Source of the DNA: Gammaproteobacteria bacterium
Lineage (GTDB): Bacteria; Pseudomonadota; Gammaproteobacteria; Pseudomonadales; Pseudohongiellaceae
Direction: 5' to 3'
Length of the DNA stretch: 58,230 bases
Assembly (NCBI GenBank): GCA_030427065.1
Contig: JAUHWU010000004.1
Span: 1 to 58,230 of the forward strand
The translations under genes and the position numbers were made by a program. The notes under the pieces are model-generated. The model had not been told where the DNA came from and did not search any database. It was given only the letters and a program-made list of their open reading frames with translations. Positions 19,032 to 27,683 of the stretch are shown one piece after another; within the stretch, counting starts at the first letter, position 1; each line of letters opens with the position of its first letter.

Positions 19032-19050
19032 ACCACGACAACAGGAAACC

Positions 19051-20049
19051 ATGAACTCAGCAGTCAATTCAACAGCAGACTCATTACAGATCAATCTGGC
19101 CAATCCGCGGGGCTTTTGCGCCGGTGTTGATCGTGCCATTGATATTGTGAATCGGGCCCTGGATATATATGGGCCCCCCATTTATGTGCGCCATGAAGTC
19201 GTGCACAACAAAACTGTGGTTCAGTCACTGCGTAATCGTGGTGCTATTTTTGTAGATGAATTGGCAGATGTGCCTTCCCAGGATACTAAAGGAAATCCTT
19301 CTATTGTTATTTTCAGTGCCCACGGGGTTTCACAGCATGTAAAAGATGAAGCTGATGAGCTTGGCTTGCGGGTGTTTGATGCGACCTGTCCACTGGTAAC
19401 GAAAGTACATCTGGAAGTGATTAAATACAGTGATGCCGGACGCGAGTGCATACTCATCGGGCATGCCTTTCATCCTGAAGTAGAGGGCACTATGGGGCAG
19501 TACGATACCAGTAATGGCGGCTGTATCTATCTGGTGGAATCAGAAGAGGATGTTCAAAACCTGATCGTCAAGGATGATGATAATCTGGCATACGTGACCC
19601 AGACAACACTATCGATGGATGATACCGCGCGCATAATAGATGCCCTGCGTGATCGCTTCCCCAATATTACCGGCCCGCGCAAAAAAGATATTTGTTATGC
19701 TACCCAGAACCGCCAGGATGCGGTCAAACAACTGGCTTTGGAAAACGATCTGGTGCTGGTGGTTGGTTCCCCCAATTCCTCAAACTCAAACCGCTTAAAG
19801 GAACTGGCAGAACGTATGGGCAGTGAGGCCTATCTGATAGATCATGCCGGCGAAATCAAGGAAAGCTGGTTCAATGGCAAACATGCTGTGGGCGTAACAG
19901 CGGGCGCATCAGCCCCGGAAGTACTGGTAAGGGAAGTTATTGAAAGACTTATGCAAATGGGCGGACAGCAGCCAAAAGAAATGCATGGGGTGGAGGAAAA
20001 TATAGTGTTTTCCATGCCCCGGGAATTGAAAGTCCAGGAATCGGCTTAA
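19051..20049 (+). CDS. ispH: 4-hydroxy-3-methylbut-2-enyl diphosphate reductase
   Basis: IspH carries out the last step of the MEP isoprenoid pathway with a [4Fe-4S] cluster. The three cluster cysteines appear in [24 protein letters not shown] and [11 protein letters not shown]. Substrate-binding motifs HEVVHN, SAHGVS and PNSSNSNRL are present. I chose ATG 19051 (332 aa, GGAAA just upstream), because the longer frame from 18925 overlaps fkpB. It is convergent with pilR only 12 nt away; in Pseudomonas a minor pilin cluster lies in this place. Confidence 0.95.
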   Translation: MNSAVNSTADSLQINLANPRGFCAGVDRAIDIVNRALDIYGPPIYVRHEVVHNKTVVQSLRNRGAIFVDELADVPSQDTKGNPSIVIFSAHGVSQHVKDEADELGLRVFDATCPLVTKVHLEVIKYSDAGRECILIGHAFHPEVEGTMGQYDTSNGGCIYLVESEEDVQNLIVKDDDNLAYVTQTTLSMDDTARIIDALRDRFPNITGPRKKDICYATQNRQDAVKQLALENDLVLVVGSPNSSNSNRLKELAERMGSEAYLIDHAGEIKESWFNGKHAVGVTAGASAPEVLVREVIERLMQMGGQQPKEMHGVEENIVFSMPRELKVQESA

Positions 20050-20060
20050 ACACAGCTTCC

Positions 20061-21497
20061 TTAATCTATACCGAGTTTCTTTAGCCGATAGCGGAAAGAT
20101 CTGAATGTCATGCCCAGTTTTTTTGCTGCAGCAGTTTTGTTCCAGCGGGTTTCTTCCAGCGCTTTTTTAATAGCTGCCGTTTCGATTTCTTCCAGATGTT
20201 TTTCAAGAGAGAAGTTTTCACTGCTTTCAAGCTTGCTCTCAATACTCTCAATATTCTCAATACTTTCCATAGCACTTTTGATACCAATGCTGTTTGGCTT
20301 ATTATCAGATGTGTTTACATTAACAGCAGGATTTTCTTCCACAGCTGAATTCATTTCGGGAAGATCAGCGGCCTGTATCGAATTATTTTCGGCCATGGCC
20401 AGTGCGCGCTGTAAAATATTTTCCAGTTCCCTGACATTACCGGGAAAGCTGTAAGCCTTCAGGCGTGAAATAGCCTCTTCAGAGATGGTGACTTTTTCCA
20501 TGCCATTTTCCCTGGCCAGTATGTCAAGGTAATGGGAGGCCAGTAGCTCAATATCATCCTTGTGTTCTCTCAAGCTGGGGACCTTGAGTTCGATAACGTT
20601 GATCCGGTAATAAAGATCCTGCCGTAAATTCCCCTGTTCAATCTCATGTGCAAGGTTTTTGTGAGTCGCGCTGATCAGGCGCACATCAACCGGAATTTCA
20701 GTTTCCGAACCCACCGGTCTGACAGATTTTTCCTGTATTGCTCTGAGTAATTTTACCTGCATGTGCAGGGGCAAATCGGCGATTTCATCAAGGAACAGAC
20801 TGCCTCCATCAGCAACCTGGAACAGGCCGGACTTATCACTGTGAGCACCGGTAAAGCTACCTTTCTTATGACCGAAAAACTCACTCTCCATAAGCTCGGT
20901 AGGTATAGCGCCGCAGTTAATGGGCACAAAATCCTTGTCGCGTCGTGGCCCCTGGGCATGAATGGCTCTTGCTACCAGCTCTTTCCCGCTACCTGATTCT
21001 CCACTGATAAAAACAGGCGCCTGGCTTCGTGCCAGCTTGATGATCTGTTGTTTCAATTTGGTGATCTGCGGGGATTCTCCAACAATATTGAGTTGGGTGT
21101 CAGGTATTTGCTCGGTTTTTGTGGGTAATTCATGTTCCAGTTTCAGGGCAGTACTTACCATTTCGCGTAACTTTCTGATGTCTACTGGTTTGGAAACGAA
21201 GTCGAAAGCCCCTGACTTCAGTGCGCTGATTGCTGTTTCGGTACTGCCATGGGCGGTTATTACCGCAACCGGGATATGCGGGTAATCACTCTGAATTTCC
21301 TTTACCAGTTCAATACCATTGCCATCAGGTAATTTCATATCGGTCAGGCACAGGTGAAAATCATTAGTGCCAAAGTGATTTCTGGCTTCTTCAAGATTGC
21401 TGGCAGAAAGGGTAGACAGATCCATACGCCCCAGGGTTATTTCCAGGAGTTCCCTGATATCGGGTTCATCATCAACGATTAATACTTTGTGGCTCAT
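20061..21497 (-). CDS. pilR: sigma-54-dependent response regulator, PilR type (478 aa)
   Basis: PilR activates type IV pilin transcription with RpoN. It has a receiver domain (about 1-120) with VDDEPDIRELLEITLGRM, phospho-acceptor in LTDMKLPDG and K in SKPVD; an AAA+ domain with GESGSGKE (Walker A), the sigma-54 contact loop GSFTGA and LFLDEIADLP (Walker B); and a C-terminal Fis-type helix-turn-helix (KTAAAKKLGMTFRSFRYRLKKLG). The linker has an unusual glutamate/serine run (ESIENIESIESKLESSE) encoded by 9-bp repeats at 20238-20264. It pairs with pilS, 71 nt upstream. Confidence 0.9.
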   Translation of the reverse strand: MSHKVLIVDDEPDIRELLEITLGRMDLSTLSASNLEEARNHFGTNDFHLCLTDMKLPDGNGIELVKEIQSDYPHIPVAVITAHGSTETAISALKSGAFDFVSKPVDIRKLREMVSTALKLEHELPTKTEQIPDTQLNIVGESPQITKLKQQIIKLARSQAPVFISGESGSGKELVARAIHAQGPRRDKDFVPINCGAIPTELMESEFFGHKKGSFTGAHSDKSGLFQVADGGSLFLDEIADLPLHMQVKLLRAIQEKSVRPVGSETEIPVDVRLISATHKNLAHEIEQGNLRQDLYYRINVIELKVPSLREHKDDIELLASHYLDILARENGMEKVTISEEAISRLKAYSFPGNVRELENILQRALAMAENNSIQAADLPEMNSAVEENPAVNVNTSDNKPNSIGIKSAMESIENIESIESKLESSENFSLEKHLEEIETAAIKKALEETRWNKTAAAKKLGMTFRSFRYRLKKLGID

Positions 21498-21568
21498 GTT
21501 TTAATGTGTCAATTTATGGATCGGCTTCTGGATTAAGGTGTAAATCTAATTCCTGGGTCAAGTTCGGG

Positions 21569-23206
21569 TCAGATCAGGCTCTTGTCGGGATTGGTAAAGT
21601 TTATCTGGAATGTACTTTTGCCTTTGTATTCACGTTGATAGGACAGGCGTGCGCGGTTAGCGTCGCATATTTCCCGGCAAATAAACAGACCGAGACCAGT
21701 GCCTGACTGTTCAGTAGTAAAAAACGGTTCGAAGATTTGCGTTGTAAATTCCTCGGGAATCCCTTTGCCATCATCCATGATATGCATTTCAGGGTTTCCA
21801 TCTATTTCACTGTTTTTCACTTCAATACTCAGATGTCTCGCTCCTGTTGCCTTCTCACTGTAACGCAATCCGTTTTCACAAAGGTTGGTAAGCACCTGTT
21901 CCAGTTGTCCGCTATTAAAAAGTACACGTATGTCTTTGGGTGAGACGTCACATTCAATTTCTATCGGAACCGCCATGGAGTTGGAAAACTTGGTAACAAA
22001 CTGGGTCAGCCAGTCTGATATCGTAAACTGACTCATGTCCTCAGCCTTGTTACGGGATAGGTCGAGAATACTTTCTATTATTATGTTTACCCTGTCTGAA
22101 TGGGTATTAATTATTTCCAGTAAACGCTGATCACTTTCATGGATTTCCTCAGATTCGTTAAGTAACTGGCTGGCATGGGATATTGCGCCAAGAGGATTCC
22201 TGATTTCATGAGCGATGCTTGCTGTAAGGCGGCCAAGAGATATCATTTTCAATTGTTGTGCACGACTGGTTAATAATGAAAAATCTTCGAGAAAAATAAG
22301 AATATTGGAATCTGCCCCGGGGTTCAGATATGAAAATGTAGCCTGCAGGTCTGTAGATGTCTCATTCAAACGAAAAGGCGTTGATTTTACATTGTTGTCG
22401 TTCATCCAGTGCTGAAGTTGTGAAAAAAGAATCTGTGGTAAAACCGAGGCAGTATCTTCATCATTAAGTTCGACATTATCCAGGTGAAGAAACCTGCTGG
22501 CGGCAACATTAATGGTAAGAATAACCCCTTCCGGTGTGACTACCAGGATACCGGTATGCATGCGTTCGATAATCTTGTTATTCATTTCCTGCAGGGACTG
22601 GATGTTTTTTGCCTGCTGTCGGGCAAGCAGTTCGTTTTGTCTGATTTTTCCACCCAGATACTGCAGTGATCCAGATACAGCAAACAGGCTGAAGCCAAGC
22701 AAACCGGCCTGGACAAAGTAGACAATACCCTCATCAATGATCAGGTAGAGATTTACTTCACTGTAAATGGCGAGTATGGAGCCTACTGCAGCAAAGAATG
22801 TGCTGAGTCTTGAACGAAATAAAAGACTGCCCGAGGCTATCGGGACAATTAGCAGACTCGCCATACCACTACTCACCCCACCACAGGTATAACTAATGAG
22901 TACCAGGAACACTATATCAACGAGAATAACGCTGATGAATTGTGAGGTCAGCAGGCCTTTGCTTTTGGGTAATAGTATGCGGAAGAAAACTATGACATTA
23001 AAGGCCATATAAATAACGACAACGTTTACAAACATATCAGGATTGATTGTGCCAAGCGTTGACGTTAATGATCTGAAGTAAAAGCTGATCAGTAGGATCA
23101 GTGACAGAACGAAACGGTAGATGTTGTAAACATCAAATACCCGTTGATCTTGCTGTTGAGCCAGATTTTCCAGAGATGTGTCAGTTTTATTATTAGTGAA
23201 AGGCAT
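21569..23206 (-). CDS. pilS: sensor histidine kinase, PilS type (545 aa)
   Basis: This is the membrane sensor partner of PilR. About six hydrophobic segments occupy residues 25-190. A PAS-like region (about 205-310, TGILVVTPEGVILTIN) follows, then HisKA with the phosphorylated His in ASIAHEIRNPLGAISHA (about 335). The ATPase domain has an N box (NLCENGLRYSEK), a G1 box (DDGKGIP) and a G2 box (GTGLGLFI). Length and layout match Pseudomonas PilS. It should monitor pilin in the membrane and phosphorylate PilR. No pilin gene is near. Confidence 0.88.
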   Translation of the reverse strand: MPFTNNKTDTSLENLAQQQDQRVFDVYNIYRFVLSLILLISFYFRSLTSTLGTINPDMFVNVVVIYMAFNVIVFFRILLPKSKGLLTSQFISVILVDIVFLVLISYTCGGVSSGMASLLIVPIASGSLLFRSRLSTFFAAVGSILAIYSEVNLYLIIDEGIVYFVQAGLLGFSLFAVSGSLQYLGGKIRQNELLARQQAKNIQSLQEMNNKIIERMHTGILVVTPEGVILTINVAASRFLHLDNVELNDEDTASVLPQILFSQLQHWMNDNNVKSTPFRLNETSTDLQATFSYLNPGADSNILIFLEDFSLLTSRAQQLKMISLGRLTASIAHEIRNPLGAISHASQLLNESEEIHESDQRLLEIINTHSDRVNIIIESILDLSRNKAEDMSQFTISDWLTQFVTKFSNSMAVPIEIECDVSPKDIRVLFNSGQLEQVLTNLCENGLRYSEKATGARHLSIEVKNSEIDGNPEMHIMDDGKGIPEEFTTQIFEPFFTTEQSGTGLGLFICREICDANRARLSYQREYKGKSTFQINFTNPDKSLI

Positions 23207-23277
23207 GGGGAAAAATTATAGAAGAGTGAAAAGTATCGCTTTCGATAACGGAGCTGCCAGCCAATACATCGAAACAA

Positions 23278-23520
23278 TCAGTCATTGCCGGAAAGATAGT
23301 TTTGCTTATGTTTTTCGCTGCAAAACCATAGTTTTTCATGAGCCACAGCTCTTTGCTCAGGCACATGAACCGAGCAATACGCGCACAGGACCATATTGCC
23401 CTGTTCCAGTTTGCCGGCTGCTTTTTTGTTTGCTTTTGCCTGCTTGGCCAGGAAGTTCCTGATTAAACGCCAGAACATCCAGATCACTACAGCAAAAATG
23501 ACGAGTCTGATTAATCCCAT
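23278..23520 (-). CDS. PP0621-family small membrane protein with zinc-ribbon-like end
   Basis: This 80-residue protein has an N-terminal helix (LIRLVIFAVVIWMFWRLI), a basic Lys/Ala linker, and a C-terminal segment CAYCSVHVPEQRAVAHEKLWFCS, cut here at the third Cys, that looks like a treble-clef or YHS-type metal site (C-x2-C ... C, with His). It resembles the PP0621 family found upstream of pilS in pseudomonads. Function is unknown. The gene is 71 nt upstream of pilS and in the same direction. Confidence 0.75.
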   Translation of the reverse strand: MGLIRLVIFAVVIWMFWRLIRNFLAKQAKANKKAAGKLEQGNMVLCAYCSVHVPEQRAVAHEKLWFCSEKHKQNYLSGND

Positions 23521-23736
23521 AAAATATCTTTATAATAAGTACTTAGTGGCAGACAATACCGCACCTGTATGACAATATCCATAGAAGCCATTCATAGAGG
23601 CTAATCCGGTGAGTATGCCTTTTAATGTGTGATTTATTGTCATTTAATGCCTATTAATGTGTTTTAGCTGGCATCCCGCAGATGTCAAAATTATTATACG
23701 CTTTTACTGAAAAACAGGTTTTCAAAATCCCTATTC

Positions 23737-25389
23737 ATGGCTAATCATAATACCCTGAACGTAGTAATGGCCCAGGTGAATCCACTGGTGGGTGACATCC
23801 CGGGAAATACCGAGCTGGTTATAAAAACGGCGGAGAAAATTCTGGTTCGGCATAAACCTGACGTGATTGTGTTTCCGGAACTGGTGCTCACGTCTTATCC
23901 TCCTGAAGACCTGTTATTAAGAGCCAGTCTGGATATCAGGGTCGAGTCCGCACTGCAGGCAATCAGGGACTGCAAGTTTGATACCCATCTAGTTATTGGT
24001 TATCCCGGCAGGGAGCAGGGACGTCTTTACAATATGCTCTGCGTAATTTACCAGGGCAATACGCTAACTACCTACAAGAAACAGATTCTTCCCAATTATC
24101 AGGTTTTCGACGAGAAGCGTTATTTTGATGCAGGCTCACAGGCCTGTGTGTTGAACATTAATAATATTCCTACCGGGTTTACTATTTGCGAAGATCTTTG
24201 GGCGCCAGGTCCCATGGCCCAGGCTCAGGCCGCCGGCGCGAAACTGATGATCAATATTAATGGTTCTCCCTTTCATGTAGATAAATACCAGAACAGGTTG
24301 GATGTATTGCATGCCAGACAGCAGGAAGCAGCTTTACCGATTATTTATGTAAACCTGGTGGGTGGTCAGGACGAACTGGTATTTGATGGCTGTTCCATGG
24401 CTATTGATGGCGATGGCGGCATCAGGGCACTGGCACCAGCCTGCGAAGAGAGCCTGGCAAGCGTCAGCGTCAACTATGATGGTGTACAGGCCACTATCGC
24501 ACAGGCCGTTATAAGCCCGGTGGAGGATAAACAGGCACTGATATACCGGGTGCTGGTCCTTGGCTTACATGATTATGTGATTAAAAACGGATTTTCTGGC
24601 GTTGTGTTGGGGCTTTCCGGTGGCATCGATTCTGCCTTGACCCTGGCTATTGCCGTTGATGCCCTTGGCGCCGATAGGGTGCATGCTGTCATGATGCCGT
24701 TTAAATATACTTCTGACATGAGTATGGAAGATGCGGCAAAGCAGGCTGAAAATTTTGGAGTTAATTATCGGGTTATCCCTATTGAAGATATTTATGAAGG
24801 CTTTATGTCCAGTCTTGCTCAGGAGTTTGTCGGGACTGATGTCGACCTGACGGAGCAGAATCTGCAGGCAAGGTGTCGCGGTGTTATCCTCATGGCGATT
24901 TCCAATAAAAAGGGATACCTGGTTCTTACTACTGGCAACAAGAGCGAGATGGCGGTAGGTTATTCAACGCTTTATGGTGATATGGCCGGTGGTTTTGATG
25001 TGCTCAAGGATGTGCCAAAAATGCTGGTATATTCTTTATCACGTTACAGAAATTCTGTTTCTGCCGGTGCTCATGCTGAAATGATCCCTGGACGTATTAT
25101 TGATCGCCCACCCTCTGCAGAGCTGGCACCTGATCAGGTAGATGAAGATAATCTGCCCCCTTATGAGATTCTTGATCAGATACTTGAGTTATATATTGAA
25201 GGTGATGAAAGCGCGAATGCCATAATTGAAAAAGGTTTTGATCATGATACGGTTATGCGAGTATTAAGGCTCGTTGATTTAAATGAATATAAACGTCGTC
25301 AGGCGCCGGTTGGCGTCAGAATCAGTAAAAAAGGCTTTGGCAGGGATCGTCGTTATCCGATAACGTCGGGGTGGAAGTTGGGCGAATGA
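23737..25389 (+). CDS. nadE: glutamine-dependent NAD+ synthetase (550 aa)
   Basis: The enzyme makes NAD from nicotinic acid adenine dinucleotide using ammonia released from glutamine. The N-terminal nitrilase-fold glutaminase domain has its Glu in VFPELVLTSYP, Lys in YKKQILPNY and Cys in GFTICEDLWAPG. The C-terminal synthetase domain has the PP-loop LGLSGGIDSAL (about 288) and TGNKSEMAVGYSTLYGD. The length is normal for the two-domain form. A heptad repeat tract starts 4 nt after its TGA, followed by two REP elements. Confidence 0.96.
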   Translation: MANHNTLNVVMAQVNPLVGDIPGNTELVIKTAEKILVRHKPDVIVFPELVLTSYPPEDLLLRASLDIRVESALQAIRDCKFDTHLVIGYPGREQGRLYNMLCVIYQGNTLTTYKKQILPNYQVFDEKRYFDAGSQACVLNINNIPTGFTICEDLWAPGPMAQAQAAGAKLMININGSPFHVDKYQNRLDVLHARQQEAALPIIYVNLVGGQDELVFDGCSMAIDGDGGIRALAPACEESLASVSVNYDGVQATIAQAVISPVEDKQALIYRVLVLGLHDYVIKNGFSGVVLGLSGGIDSALTLAIAVDALGADRVHAVMMPFKYTSDMSMEDAAKQAENFGVNYRVIPIEDIYEGFMSSLAQEFVGTDVDLTEQNLQARCRGVILMAISNKKGYLVLTTGNKSEMAVGYSTLYGDMAGGFDVLKDVPKMLVYSLSRYRNSVSAGAHAEMIPGRIIDRPPSAELAPDQVDEDNLPPYEILDQILELYIEGDESANAIIEKGFDHDTVMRVLRLVDLNEYKRRQAPVGVRISKKGFGRDRRYPITSGWKLGE

Positions 25390-25392
25390 AAC

Positions 25393-25422
25393 GGATAAAG
25401 GATAGTGGATAAAGGATAAAGG
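25393..25422 (+). repeat. tandem 7-bp repeats after nadE
   Basis: Four heptads in strict 7-base register (GGATAAA three times and GGATAGT once, plus a trailing GG) start 3 nt after the nadE stop codon, in its sense direction. See the related tracts at 36085, 47703 and 51394. Confidence 0.85.
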
Positions 25423-25452
25423 TGGCCGGGTGCAGGTAGATCGGATGAGCGC

Positions 25453-25487
25453 GTAGGTCAGATAAGGCTGACAAGCCGCCATCCGAC
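25453..25487 (+). repeat. REP-like element A1
   Basis: This 35-base element starts GTAGGTCAGATAAGGC and ends CCATCCGAC. The outer arms (GTCAGAT/ATCCGAC) pair with one mismatch and the inner arms (GGCT/AGCC) pair fully, giving a hairpin. The GTAG head is typical of REP elements moved by TnpA-REP (RAYT) enzymes. Confidence 0.8.
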
Positions 25488-25540
25488 AGGCAGGATACAG
25501 AATTGTAGAAAAAGGTAACCGGTATAGGCAGGATAAGCGT

Positions 25541-25575
25541 GTAGGTCGGATAAGGCTGACAGGCCGTCATCCGAC
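25541..25575 (+). repeat. REP-like element A2
   Basis: This second copy, 53 bases after A1 and in the same orientation, starts GTAGGTCGGATAAGGC and ends TCATCCGAC. Its outer arms GTCGGAT/ATCCGAC pair perfectly. It differs from A1 at only a few positions. Confidence 0.85.
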
Positions 25576-25659
25576 AGGCCGGGCACGGTCAGCTAGAATA
25601 AAAACACTGTGAATGAATTTCGCAATCAGTAAATAAACCGATTGTTTAAGCGAGGGGCT

Positions 25660-25950
25660 ATGCAGGAAGACGACAACAAGTACTGGCTGGAAAACATTCG
25701 CATACTCAAGATACTGTTGGGTATCTGGTTTATTGTTTCATTTCTGATGTCTGTGATTTTTGTTGATCAGCTGGATGTTATTCGAATCGGTGGCTTCAAG
25801 TTTGGCTTCTGGATGGCGCAACAGGGATCGATCTATATTTACGTAATATTGATATTCGTCTATTTGAAGATGATGGATAACCTTGATCGTAAATATCATC
25901 ATGAAGAAAAAGACATCATTGCTGAAGAAGCAAGCGATCAGGTTTCCTGA
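25660..25950 (+). CDS. DUF4212 small subunit of a sodium/solute symporter (96 aa)
   Basis: DUF4212 proteins are small two-helix membrane partners of SSS-family transporters. The product has a soluble start (MQEDDNKYWLENIRIL), two hydrophobic segments (LLGIWFIVSFLMSVIFV and GSIYIYVILIFVYL), and the family's typical GFKFGFWMAQQGS between them. I prefer ATG 25660, which has GAGGGG close by, over an upstream TTG. The large subunit follows after 44 nt. Confidence 0.88.
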   Translation: MQEDDNKYWLENIRILKILLGIWFIVSFLMSVIFVDQLDVIRIGGFKFGFWMAQQGSIYIYVILIFVYLKMMDNLDRKYHHEEKDIIAEEASDQVS

Positions 25951-25994
25951 GCTTTGTTCCTAAACAATAATAATGACCAACAGGGCATGACGGC

Positions 25995-27677
25995 ATGAGT
26001 CTGCAACTCTTAACCTATATTTTCGTAGGCATTACCTTTCTCGTCTATATCGGCATTGCCGTCTGGTCCAGGGCTTCCTCTACACAGGAGTTTTATATTG
26101 CCGGGGCTCATGTCCCTCCGCTAGCCAATGGTCTGGCGACAGCGGCAGACTGGATGTCAGCAGCGTCGTTTATTTCCATGGCAGGAATTGTGTCCTATAT
26201 GGGGCGCGATGGCTCGGTGTATTTGATGGGCTGGACCGGAGGTTATGTCCTGCTGGCACTGATGATCGCGCCTTACCTGCGTGATTTCGGCAAATTTACG
26301 GTGCCCGATTTCATCGGGGATCGCTATTACAGCCAGTTAGCCCGCATGGTGGCCGTTGTGTGCGCCATTTTTGTGTCTTTCACCTATGTGGCCGGCCAGA
26401 TGCGTGGTGTCGGTGTGGTATTTTCACGCTTTCTGGAAGTGGATATCAATCTTGGTGTTCTCATCGGTATGACTATAGTGTTCTTCTATGCCGTACTGGG
26501 GGGAATGAAAGGCATTACCTATACGCAGGTAGCGCAATACTGCGTACTGATTTTTGCTTACATGGTGCCAGCAGTGTTTATCTCCATTCTGATGACGGGC
26601 AATGTGATTCCCCAGATTGGCTTTGGCTCGGAATTGAATGAGTCCATGGGCGGGGGGTATTTGCTTGATCGACTTGATGGCCTGCACGAAGAACTGGGTT
26701 TTACCGCCTATACCGAAGGTGTGCGCAGTTCGCTGGATGTACTGTTTATTACCGCCGCGCTGATCATGGGCACGGCAGGTTTGCCTCACGTTATTATTCG
26801 CTTTTTCACCGTCCCCAGTGTCAGGGCAGCACGAAAGTCAGCCGGTTATGCCCTGTTCTTTATCGCCATTCTCTACACCACAGCACCGGCCATTGCGGCT
26901 TTCGCCCGCACTAACCTGATCAATACCGTGAACAATGCAGTCTATACCGAAATGCCAGGCTGGTTTCGCACCTGGGAAAATATCAATCTCATTACTTTCG
27001 ATGACAAAAACGGCGATGGCAGAATACAGTATGTGGCTGATCCTGTCATCAATGAGCTGAACGTGGACCGGGATATTATTGTGCTCGCCAACCCCGAAAT
27101 CGCGCAGTTACCCAATTGGGTAATTGCGCTGATCGCTGCGGGCGGACTTGCCGCTGCGCTGTCTACGGCCGCCGGTTTGTTGCTGGTGATATCCACGTCC
27201 ATTTCCCATGATCTGTTAAAGCGTAATCTGATGCCGGATATTTCAGAGAAACAGGAACTCAAGTTTGCCCGTATCGCCATATTCTTTGCCGTGTGTATTG
27301 CCGGTTACTTCGGCATCAATCCGCCAGGCTTTGTGGCTCAGGTAGTGGCGTTTGCGTTTGGTCTGGCCGCGTCATCTTTCTTCCCCGCGATAGTGCTGGG
27401 TATATTTTCGGTGCGCATGAACAAGGAAGGGGCGGTGTCCGGCATGATTGCGGGCATAGTCTTTACTGCCACCTATATTATTTACTTCAAGTTCATTAAT
27501 CCTGCTGCTGATACGGCAGAAAAATGGTGGTTTGGAATTTCTCCGGAAGGAATTGGTACAGTAGGGATGTTGATGAATTTCATTATTTCAGTCGTGGTTT
27601 GCCGCTTTACCCCGGCACCGCCCCAGGATGTGGTGGACATGGTGCTGGATATCCGGGTGCCGGGAAAACCTTCCTGA
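25995..27677 (+). CDS. sodium:solute symporter large subunit (SSS, VC_2705 type; 560 aa)
   Basis: This is an inner-membrane secondary transporter of the SSS family, paired with the DUF4212 gene upstream. About 13 hydrophobic segments are visible, together with TAADWMSAASFISMAG (about 48-63), a sodium-site region typical of the family, and GTAGLPHVIIRFFTVPS. Near residue 335 an extramembrane loop carries DDKNGDGRIQY, which fits a calcium-binding EF-hand loop. Related proteins transport short organic acids such as acetate, but the substrate here is not fixed by the sequence. It is convergent with the RND pump gene, 6 nt away. Confidence 0.88.
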   Translation: MSLQLLTYIFVGITFLVYIGIAVWSRASSTQEFYIAGAHVPPLANGLATAADWMSAASFISMAGIVSYMGRDGSVYLMGWTGGYVLLALMIAPYLRDFGKFTVPDFIGDRYYSQLARMVAVVCAIFVSFTYVAGQMRGVGVVFSRFLEVDINLGVLIGMTIVFFYAVLGGMKGITYTQVAQYCVLIFAYMVPAVFISILMTGNVIPQIGFGSELNESMGGGYLLDRLDGLHEELGFTAYTEGVRSSLDVLFITAALIMGTAGLPHVIIRFFTVPSVRAARKSAGYALFFIAILYTTAPAIAAFARTNLINTVNNAVYTEMPGWFRTWENINLITFDDKNGDGRIQYVADPVINELNVDRDIIVLANPEIAQLPNWVIALIAAGGLAAALSTAAGLLLVISTSISHDLLKRNLMPDISEKQELKFARIAIFFAVCIAGYFGINPPGFVAQVVAFAFGLAASSFFPAIVLGIFSVRMNKEGAVSGMIAGIVFTATYIIYFKFINPAADTAEKWWFGISPEGIGTVGMLMNFIISVVVCRFTPAPPQDVVDMVLDIRVPGKPS

Positions 27678-27683
27678 GCGTCC

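Noticed and set aside
25279-25570. Open frames on the minus strand through the nadE 3' region
   Set aside because: They translate the heptads and REP hairpins; the repeats explain their openness and they have no ribosome site.
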